Assembly (NCBI GenBank): GCA_003553305.1
Contig: PWEB01000243.1
Span: 1 to 5,329 of the forward strand
Source: Syntrophomonadaceae bacterium
GTDB taxonomy: Bacteria > Bacillota > Dethiobacteria > DTU022
Direction of reading: 5' to 3'
DNA length: 5,329 bases
Below, in pieces: positions 1 to 4,574 of this stretch (positions are counted from its first letter, which is position 1; each line of letters starts with the position of its first letter). The translations under genes were made by a program, and so were the position numbers. The notes beneath the pieces are model-generated. The model saw nothing but the letters and a program-made list of their open reading frames with translations, was not told the DNA's origin and did no database searches.

Positions 1-679
1 ACCACTTTGCCTCGATCACCTCAAGTCCTTTATTCATCATCGTTGCAGAATCAATAGTAATCTTACTGCCCATCTGCCAGTTTGGATGATCTAAAGCCTC
101 TGCAGGGGTAACCTGCTCCAGCTCTTCTTTTCTCCGGCCATAAAAAGGCCCTCCTGAAGCAGTCAGGAAAATTCTGCGTAGCTGGTCAGAGGTAGCTGAA
201 CCCAAACACTGCCAAATTGCGGAGTGCTCACTATCTACCGGGAGGATTTTATCCCGCTTTAGCAAATTATGGCGTAGGAGAATTTCTCCTCCAATCACCA
301 ACGATTCTTTATTAGCAAGCGCTATTGTTTTACCTTCTTTTAAAGCTGCAGCCACAGGTTCAAATCCACTGAACCCAACCTGGGCCATCACCATCAGGTC
401 TGCAGACGGCCAGGCTGCAGCCCGCAGCTGACCATCTCTTCCGGAGTGAATTGCGCAACCGGTGTCCCGGGTGTTTTTAGCCAACCGCTCGGCTGCCGTA
501 GTATCAGTGAGTACAGCGAACTCAGGTTTGAAACGCCTGATTTGATCGCCAAGCAATTGATCATTGCTGCCGGCAGTAAGGACAACCACCTTGTATTCTT
601 CCCCTAAAGCTTCAATTACTTCTAAGGTTTGTCGGCCGATAGATCCGGTTGACCCTAAAATAGCTATTCTTTTTACCAT
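1..679 (-). CDS. dxr: 1-deoxy-D-xylulose 5-phosphate reductoisomerase (DXP reductoisomerase), N-terminal part
   Basis: This cytoplasmic enzyme converts DXP to 2-C-methyl-D-erythritol 4-phosphate with NADPH and a divalent metal, the committed step of the MEP isoprenoid pathway. The frame is open from ATG at 679 to the window edge and gives 226 residues of a family that is usually about 380-400, so the C-terminal part lies outside. I translated it by hand and saw no frameshift. Visible motifs are the NADPH-binding GSTGSIG at residues 9-15, LANKES at 121-126, the metal-site segment PVDSEH at 147-152 (D149, E151), SGGPF at 175-179, HPNWQMG at 198-204, and DSATMMNKGLE at 210-220 (S211, N216, K217 and metal ligand E220). 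An AGGAG at 684-688 precedes the ATG by four bases, which is slightly close. It follows cdsA after 72 bases and is probably cotranscribed with uppS and cdsA. In many Firmicutes the next gene is the RseP-type protease, which cannot be seen here. Confidence 0.97.
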   Translation of the reverse strand, partial: MVKRIAILGSTGSIGRQTLEVIEALGEEYKVVVLTAGSNDQLLGDQIRRFKPEFAVLTDTTAAERLAKNTRDTGCAIHSGRDGQLRAAAWPSADLMVMAQVGFSGFEPVAAALKEGKTIALANKESLVIGGEILLRHNLLKRDKILPVDSEHSAIWQCLGSATSDQLRRIFLTASGGPFYGRRKEELEQVTPAEALDHPNWQMGSKITIDSATMMNKGLEVIEAKW

Positions 680-703
680 TATACTCCTATCTATCATTAG
701 TTT

Positions 704-723
704 ATGTTAAAATCATTTAACAT
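704..723. repeat. AT-rich perfect inverted repeat between cdsA and dxr
   Basis: The arms ATGTTAAA (704-711) and TTTAACAT (716-723) are exact reverse complements around a four-base centre. It lies in the 72-base gap between cdsA and dxr, 24 bases upstream of the dxr ATG. There is no T-run after it on the minus strand and the stem is almost all A/T, so it is a poor intrinsic terminator. It could be a weak RNA hairpin or an operator, and the function is unknown. The rest of the gap shows no convincing promoter. Confidence 0.4.
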
Positions 724-751
724 CCCGTGCGGCAGAGCGAAATTTGATTAT

Positions 752-1552
752 CTAAAGCATATCGAACAAGGTAAATGCGTAATAAACAAATGGGGCAGCA
801 AGCATCATACTGTCAAACCGATCCAAGACTCCTCCGTGACCGGGAATTATACCACCTGAATCCTTAACCTGCAGCTGTCTTTTCAGAGCAGATTCCATCA
901 GGTCACCCAGCTGGGCAAAAACAGTAATCCCCAGGGCCAGTAGAATAGCTTGACCCGGGCTAAGTGGAACCACATTCGGCAGTAAAATCGCTCCGGAAAA
1001 AAAGATTAACACAGTGCCGCTAATTCCAGCCAGGGAACCTTCCAATGATTTTTTGGGGCTGATTTGCGGGGCAAACAGCCGGGAACCCCATTTAACTCCA
1101 ATAAAATAAGCCAGGGTATCATTAAGCCATACTCCTGCCAGTAAGATATAAGTAAAAAAAGCGCCATCAGGGAGCATGCGCAGCATGAGCAGGTATCCGC
1201 ACAATCCACCCAGGTAAATTATACCCCACAGGGCCAGTGCTGAATCAGTAATATTAATGGTCTCCATGTTCAGGAGGGTAAAAGTAAAAAGCACAAAGAA
1301 TAAGAACATGACCAGGGGCAGGATTAAAGCATACTTTTCAAAAAATATAACCACTATAAAAAGGGTAACCCCCAGGTAATTGACCACAAGTGGAACATAA
1401 TAGTTTCCGGCTTTCAAAATTTTATTATACTCATAGATCCCCAGATTAACAATCAACAATATTAGCATTGCGTACCAGGGACCACCGAAGTAAACTGCCC
1501 CGATAATCACCGGAATCCCAATCAAAGCTGACAATATACGGAGATATAGCAT
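752..1552 (-). CDS. cdsA: Phosphatidate cytidylyltransferase (CDP-diacylglycerol synthase)
   Basis: This integral membrane enzyme condenses phosphatidic acid with CTP to give CDP-diacylglycerol, the precursor of phosphatidylglycerol, cardiolipin and other phospholipids. The 266-residue product is a normal size for the family. It is strongly hydrophobic, with roughly seven to nine membrane segments, for example near residues 5-22, 26-40, 54-71, 74-94, 107-127, 131-152, 178-198 and 201-218. The CTP-transferase family signature is complete at 221-247: S221, K224-R225, K230-D231, H239-G240-G241 and D244-R245-F246-D247. A second conserved block covers about 142-176, with D145, the SPKK sequence at 165-168 and EG at 171-172. 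The ATG start at 1552 is supported by AAAGGTGAT ending five bases upstream. The gene begins 19 bases after the uppS stop, so the two are almost certainly cotranscribed. The stop is TAG. Confidence 0.97.
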   Translation of the reverse strand: MLYLRILSALIGIPVIIGAVYFGGPWYAMLILLIVNLGIYEYNKILKAGNYYVPLVVNYLGVTLFIVVIFFEKYALILPLVMFLFFVLFTFTLLNMETINITDSALALWGIIYLGGLCGYLLMLRMLPDGAFFTYILLAGVWLNDTLAYFIGVKWGSRLFAPQISPKKSLEGSLAGISGTVLIFFSGAILLPNVVPLSPGQAILLALGITVFAQLGDLMESALKRQLQVKDSGGIIPGHGGVLDRFDSMMLAAPFVYYAFTLFDML

Positions 1553-1571
1553 TAAACATCACCTTTTGTAA

Positions 1572-2327
1572 TTATACTTTGCCGAAACGTCGTTTACGAA
1601 GCTGATAGTCGTAGACAGCTTCCAGTAGATGGATTCTTGAAAAATCAGGCCAATAAACATCTGCAAACCAGAGTTCACTATAGGCCAGCTGCCATAGTAA
1701 AAAATTACTAATTCTTTTTTCGCCACTGGTTCTGATCAGCAAATCCGGATCGGGAATACCGGCAGTATAAAGATACCGTGTAAAATCTCTTTCGTCGATC
1801 TTTTCTTTAATTTTACCGGCTGCCACCTCATCAATGATCCGGTTAACCGCCATGATTATCTCTGACCGTGATCCATAGTTGAGAGCAAAATTAAGAACCA
1901 TCCCGCTGTTAACTTTAGTTTCTTCCGCACCCTCTTCGATTGCTTTTCTCACTTTAGCGGGCAGTTTTGATTTTTCGCCAATTAAATTAACCCTGACGTT
2001 GTTTCGCATCAACTCCGGAAGCTCAGTTTGAAAATACTTCTCAGGCAGGCTCATCAAATAATTAACTTCCCAGCTCGGACGCTGCCAGTTTTCAGTTGAA
2101 AAAGCAAACAGGGTCAGAATTTCTATCCCCAGATCGCTGCCGCACCTGACCGTATTGCGGACAGTCTCCACACCCTGTCGGTGCCCTTCCTTCCGCGGCA
2201 ATCCTCTTTCAGCTGCCCAGCGGCCATTGCCGTCCATGATTATTGCTACATGAGCGGGCAATTTCCCTCTGTCAATATTTTCATTTAGTTCCTGTTCCTT
2301 CAGATCCACTTCCAAAAATAATCCCAC
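1572..2327 (-). CDS. uppS: Undecaprenyl diphosphate synthase (cis-prenyltransferase, isoprenyl transferase)
   Basis: This enzyme adds isopentenyl diphosphate units in cis to farnesyl diphosphate to make C55 undecaprenyl diphosphate, the lipid carrier for peptidoglycan and teichoic acid precursors. The 251-residue product matches the family length. Motifs are MDGNGRWA at 31-38 (catalytic D32), GHRQG at 48-52, FSTENWQRP at 76-84, NFALNYGSRSEI at 146-157, and the 3' signature from D193 to F221 (R199, R205, S207 and E218 align with the diphosphate/Mg-binding residues of the E. coli enzyme). The start is uncertain. The GTG at 2327 is the furthest upstream possible, because an in-frame TGA lies two codons before it. 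The only purine-rich site, GGGGGAG, is 16 bases upstream and inside a hairpin. TTG at 2315 and GTG at 2309 are alternatives, and both leave the catalytic core intact. cdsA follows after 19 bases. Confidence 0.96.
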   Translation of the reverse strand: MGLFLEVDLKEQELNENIDRGKLPAHVAIIMDGNGRWAAERGLPRKEGHRQGVETVRNTVRCGSDLGIEILTLFAFSTENWQRPSWEVNYLMSLPEKYFQTELPELMRNNVRVNLIGEKSKLPAKVRKAIEEGAEETKVNSGMVLNFALNYGSRSEIIMAVNRIIDEVAAGKIKEKIDERDFTRYLYTAGIPDPDLLIRTSGEKRISNFLLWQLAYSELWFADVYWPDFSRIHLLEAVYDYQLRKRRFGKV

Positions 2328-2487
2328 CGTTCAAAAACAGCGGCTCCCCCTTTCCTGCCAGGAGAGAGCCGCCTCTCGTTTAATTAACCAGTATAACCCA
2401 GGCAAAGTCACAGCAGCTCCTACTCAGCGCAGCTCCACCCGCTGTCCATCAGAACAGGTATCCAAAGCTCAACTGCTGCTTTTAAGA
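2328..2487 (-). promoter_or_regulatory. Structured 160-base frr-uppS intergenic leader
   Basis: This is the longest gene-free stretch in the window. Besides the terminal hairpin it holds, on the minus strand, a six-pair hairpin CTGTTC-TGAT-GGACAG (2458-2443). It also has two copies of GGAGCTGC (2436-2429 and 2420-2413), both nearly identical to GGAGCCGC in the terminator 3' arm (2347-2340). Each copy can pair with GCGGCTCT of the terminator 5' arm (eight pairs including G-U), so alternative folds are possible. GAGAG at 2377-2373 can also pair with CTCTC at 2368-2364. TATACT (2395-2390) resembles a -10 element but has no good -35 partner. I recognise no named riboswitch. A regulatory role is inference from the pairing pattern only. 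Confidence 0.4.
2333..2372 (-). terminator. Terminator-like hairpin immediately upstream of uppS
   Basis: Read on the minus strand, GCGGCTC and GAGCCGC form seven perfect pairs. They are extended inward by TCTC against GGGG (two C-G and two U-G pairs), giving an 11-pair stem over an 11-base loop. The stem is followed by TG and five T residues. This is the form of an intrinsic terminator, although the T-tract is short and interrupted. It ends only five bases before the uppS GTG and its 3' arm contains the sole purine-rich sequence that could serve as the uppS ribosome binding site. It may therefore stop frr transcripts, act as an attenuator, or control uppS translation. Confidence 0.6.
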
Positions 2488-3045
2488 TTATACTTCCATC
2501 ACTTCTTTTTCTTTAGCTTCCAGAACCTGCTCGACTTCTTTAATCCTTTCATCGGTCAATTCCTGAATTTCATTCTGGGCTCGTTTGCTTTCGTCTTCTG
2601 ATATTTCACTTTCTTTCTCCAACTGTTTAATGCTGTCATTGGCATCACGCCGGATATTTCGAATCGCCACTCTGCCTTCTTCAGCCTTTTTCTTTACGAA
2701 TTTAACTAAATCTTTTCGACGCTCTTCAGTTAATTCAGGGATAGTTAATCTGATCACGTTTCCATCGTTGCTTGGGGTCAAACCAAGATCAGATTTCATG
2801 ATGGCCTTTTCAACTTCGGGTAAAGACTGCTTGTCCCAGGGCTGAACAACCAACAACCGCGGTTCCGGAGCAGTAACCCCGGCCAGCTGGTTAAGCGGAG
2901 TCAGTGTTCCGTAATAATCAACCTCAATCCGATCCAATAAAGTAGGAGTTGCCCTTCCGGCCCGCAGGGAACTCAGTTCACGTTGATAAGCAGCAACCGC
3001 TTTTTTCATTCTTTCTTCAGCATCTGCATAAATCTCGTCTAACAC
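2488..3045 (-). CDS. frr: Ribosome recycling factor (RRF)
   Basis: RRF acts with EF-G to split the post-termination ribosome complex so that subunits can be reused. The 185-residue product has the same length as B. subtilis Frr and aligns with it end to end. Domain I, a three-helix bundle, is formed by residues 1 to about 30 and about 105-185. The latter is highly charged and helical. The small beta-rich domain II lies between, at about 31-104. Characteristic segments are AYQRELSSLRAGRATP at 19-34, LGLTPSNDGN at 87-96, LTEERRKDLVK at 105-115 and RNIRRDAND at 129-137, with R132-R133 in the conserved basic patch. The GTG start at 3045 puts M13 and the following residues in register with homologues. 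Its ribosome binding site AGAGGTGG lies within the end of pyrH, whose stop is three bases upstream, indicating translational coupling. The stop is TAA. Confidence 0.98.
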   Translation of the reverse strand: MLDEIYADAEERMKKAVAAYQRELSSLRAGRATPTLLDRIEVDYYGTLTPLNQLAGVTAPEPRLLVVQPWDKQSLPEVEKAIMKSDLGLTPSNDGNVIRLTIPELTEERRKDLVKFVKKKAEEGRVAIRNIRRDANDSIKQLEKESEISEDESKRAQNEIQELTDERIKEVEQVLEAKEKEVMEV

Positions 3046-3048
3046 AGT

Positions 3049-3768
3049 TTACCCACCTCTTATCATGGTTCCGATTTTCTCGCCCATAATCGCCTTCTTG
3101 ATGTTCCCAAAATTTAATCCAAAAACAATTAATTTAATTTTGTTATCCATGCACAGGGACGCTGCTGTAGAATCCATAACCCCCAGGTGTTGGTTAATAA
3201 CTTCTATATAATTCAGTTCTTTAAAACGGATCGCTTTAGAGTTTAATAAAGGATCTTTATCATACACTCCGTCCACTTTACCCTTGGCCAGTAAAATAAC
3301 CTCGGCTTCAATTTCAGCAGCCCTTAAAGCAGCTGTCGTATCCGTTGAAAAATAAGGATTCCCTGTTCCTCCGGCAAAAATCACCACCCGACCTTTTTCC
3401 AGGTGACGCAAAGCCCTTCTTCTAATGTATGGTTCAGCGATCTGCTGCATCTCAACAGCGGTCTGAACTCTTGTATCAACTTCATATCGCTCCAGGGCAT
3501 CCTGCAATGCGAGAGCATTAATAGCCGTAGCCAGCATCCCCATATGATCTGCAGTAGCGCGATCCATGCCTTGCTTGCTGGCTTTTGCTCCGCGCCAAAT
3601 GTTACCGCCACCAACTACAACTGCAACCTGAACTTTGTAGGAATTAACTTCCTTTAACTGTAGGGCTATACTCTTCAGAACTTCCTGATCAATTCCAAAT
3701 TCACGCTTGCCGGCCAGAGCTTCCCCGCTCAACTTCAGTATGACCCGGTTGTATGCAGGTTTATCCAC
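3049..3768 (-). CDS. pyrH: Uridylate kinase (UMP kinase)
   Basis: PyrH phosphorylates UMP to UDP with ATP, feeding UTP and CTP synthesis; bacterial enzymes are hexameric and allosterically controlled by GTP and UTP. The 239-residue product is the normal length and belongs to the amino acid kinase fold, unlike eukaryotic UMP/CMP kinases. Motifs are KLSGE at 12-16, the glycine-rich VVGGGNIWRG at 51-60, DRATADHMGMLAT at 69-81, GGTGNPYFSTDT at 133-144, and KVDGVYDKDP at 164-173 in the nucleotide-binding region. It begins with GTG at 3768, supported by GGAGGTG at 3774-3780 at ideal spacing. It lies between tsf and frr as in most bacteria, but is separated from tsf by a strong terminator. A 121-base gap upstream must therefore supply its own promoter or allow readthrough. 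Confidence 0.98.
   Translation of the reverse strand: MDKPAYNRVILKLSGEALAGKREFGIDQEVLKSIALQLKEVNSYKVQVAVVVGGGNIWRGAKASKQGMDRATADHMGMLATAINALALQDALERYEVDTRVQTAVEMQQIAEPYIRRRALRHLEKGRVVIFAGGTGNPYFSTDTTAALRAAEIEAEVILLAKGKVDGVYDKDPLLNSKAIRFKELNYIEVINQHLGVMDSTAASLCMDNKIKLIVFGLNFGNIKKAIMGEKIGTMIRGG
3053..3060 (-). promoter_or_regulatory. frr ribosome binding site inside the pyrH 3' end
   Basis: Minus-strand AGAGGTGG ends seven bases before the frr GTG. It encodes the last residues of PyrH (Arg-Gly-Gly). This site fixes the frr start at the GTG at 3045 and means ribosomes finishing pyrH pass directly over it. Confidence 0.75.
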
Positions 3769-3791
3769 TGATCCACCTCCATAGAAGTTTA

Positions 3792-3800
3792 TTCGACAAA
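3792..3800 (-). promoter_or_regulatory. Putative Spo0A box (0A box) upstream of pyrH
   Basis: The minus strand reads TTTGTCGAA, an exact match to the 0A-box core TGTCGAA bound by phosphorylated Spo0A in spore-forming Firmicutes. It ends 23 bases before the pyrH GTG, downstream of where a promoter separated from the tsf terminator would be expected, so repression would be more likely than activation. A seven-base core can occur by chance in a window this size, and no second box was seen. The site is suggestive only, and no clear sigma-A promoter could be assigned nearby. Confidence 0.35.
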
Positions 3801-3818
3801 AAAACTGTTATCCCCTTC

Positions 3819-3835
3819 AAAAAGTTAAACTTTTT
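3819..3835. repeat. 17-bp AT-rich palindrome upstream of pyrH
   Basis: AAAAAGTT and AACTTTTT (minus-strand reading) are perfect inverted arms around a single T. It lies in the tsf-pyrH gap between the tsf terminator and the putative 0A box. It could be an operator, or merely a chance product of A and T runs. A TTGAAA that resembles a -35 element overlaps its upstream edge (3838-3833 on the minus strand), but no -10 sequence lies at a suitable distance. Confidence 0.3.
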
Positions 3836-3854
3836 TCAAAGGATCCTGCCTCAT

Positions 3855-3881
3855 AAAAAAAGAACACTTTGCAGTGTTCTT
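3855..3881 (-). terminator. Intrinsic (Rho-independent) terminator after tsf
   Basis: On the minus strand AGAACACT and AGTGTTCT form eight perfect pairs, nine with a flanking A-T, closed by a GCAA tetraloop and followed directly by a run of six further T residues. The hairpin begins about eight bases after the tsf TAA. Shape, loop and T-tract all fit a functional intrinsic terminator closing the rpsB-tsf unit. It is not obviously bidirectional, since the plus-strand side lacks a T-run. Confidence 0.9.
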
Positions 3882-3889
3882 ATAAAAAG

Positions 3890-4519
3890 TTAGCTTCCGC
3901 AGGAGCTCGAAACATCGGAATCCAATCCTTCGCCCACCTCGAATCGGCTGAAACGTCTTATAATAATATTTTCGCCGATTTTTGCTATGATATTGGTTTG
4001 CAGTTCGCTGATCGTAATCTCTTCGTCTTTAACAAAAGCCTGTTCGACCAGACAATTTTCACGGTAGTATTTCTCAATACGGCCCTCGACAATTTTATCA
4101 ATTACTTTTTCAGGTTTGCCCTCATTTAAAGCCTGGGCTTTAATAACTTTCCGTTCTTCTTCCAATTCACTTTCCGGCACATCTTCCTTGTTAAGATAAG
4201 CCGGATTTGTCGCCGCTACCTGCAGACAGATGTTACGAACAAACTCACGAAATTCATCATTGCGGGCCACAAAATCTGTTTCACAATTTACTTCAACCAG
4301 AACACCGATCTTCCCACCGAGGTGGATATATGAATCGACAATTCCTTGATTTGCAGCCCTGCCTGCCCGGCGGGCTGCTGTAGACAAGCCCTTTTCTCTC
4401 AGGGCGCTCACTGCTTTTTCTTCATCGCCCCCGGCTTCCTGCAATGCTTTTTTACAATCCATCATTCCTGCTCCGGTTTTTTCACGCAAAGCTTTAACAA
4501 CTTTTGCATCGATATGCAT
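3890..4519 (-). CDS. tsf: Translation elongation factor Ts (EF-Ts), short form
   Basis: EF-Ts is the nucleotide exchange factor that releases GDP from EF-Tu. The N-terminal UBA-like domain occupies about residues 2-40, with the hallmark LREKTGAGMMDCKKAL at 11-26. The exchange core follows, with IHLGGKIGVLVEVNCETDFVARN at about 65-87; D82-F83 correspond to the residues that enter the EF-Tu magnesium site. At 209 residues it is much shorter than E. coli or B. subtilis EF-Ts (about 283-293) and resembles the short forms with a single core subdomain, so this is natural and not a truncation. ATG at 4519 is preferred. A TTG immediately upstream (4522) is an alternative, and AGAGGAG lies six or nine bases away respectively. 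It follows rpsB by about 55 bases without a terminator, so the two are cotranscribed. Confidence 0.97.
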   Translation of the reverse strand: MHIDAKVVKALREKTGAGMMDCKKALQEAGGDEEKAVSALREKGLSTAARRAGRAANQGIVDSYIHLGGKIGVLVEVNCETDFVARNDEFREFVRNICLQVAATNPAYLNKEDVPESELEEERKVIKAQALNEGKPEKVIDKIVEGRIEKYYRENCLVEQAFVKDEEITISELQTNIIAKIGENIIIRRFSRFEVGEGLDSDVSSSCGS

Positions 4520-4540
4520 CAATCTACACTCCTCTGCCAG

Positions 4541-4561
4541 AACTTAATCTATTTTTAAGTT
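4541..4561. repeat. AT-rich inverted repeat between rpsB and tsf
   Basis: AACTTAA (4541-4547) and TTAAGTT (4555-4561) are perfect inverted arms around a seven-base centre. With no G-C pairs beyond one per arm and no T-run, it is a weak hairpin and unlikely to terminate transcription between rpsB and tsf. It lies just upstream of the tsf ribosome binding site, so a mild effect on translation is conceivable. Confidence 0.25.
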
Positions 4562-4574
4562 ATATTGCCACTGC

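Noticed and set aside
394..585. 63-codon minus-strand frame inside dxr.
   Set aside because: It is out of frame with the conserved DXP reductoisomerase sequence, which is continuous across this region.
1006..1209. 67-codon minus-strand frame inside cdsA.
   Set aside because: It is an alternate frame of a complete CdsA gene. Its apparent hydrophobicity is a by-product of the membrane-protein codons.
2383..2420. TATACT at 2390-2395 (minus strand) considered as a uppS promoter.
   Set aside because: No -35 sequence at 16-18 bases, and a start here would place the terminator hairpin at the very beginning of the transcript. It is kept only as a remark in the leader entry.
2428..2440. Minus-strand GGGTGGAGCTGCG resembles the T-box antiterminator core (11 of 13 positions to GGGTGGNACCGCG).
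   Set aside because: Only about 47 bases lie between it and the frr stop, too little for a T-box Stem I with specifier loop. The key ACC is altered, and uppS is not an aminoacylation or amino acid gene.
2585..2845. Plus-strand open frame opposite frr.
   Set aside because: It is an antisense shadow of a complete RRF gene, with no family resemblance.
3381..3657. Two open frames within pyrH, one on each strand (3381-3614 minus, 3403-3657 plus).
   Set aside because: Both overlap the full-length UMP kinase frame, and neither product has recognisable motifs.
3869..4558. Two plus-strand open frames opposite tsf (3869-4129 and 4346-4558).
   Set aside because: They are antisense to the conserved EF-Ts frame. 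One begins inside the terminator hairpin.
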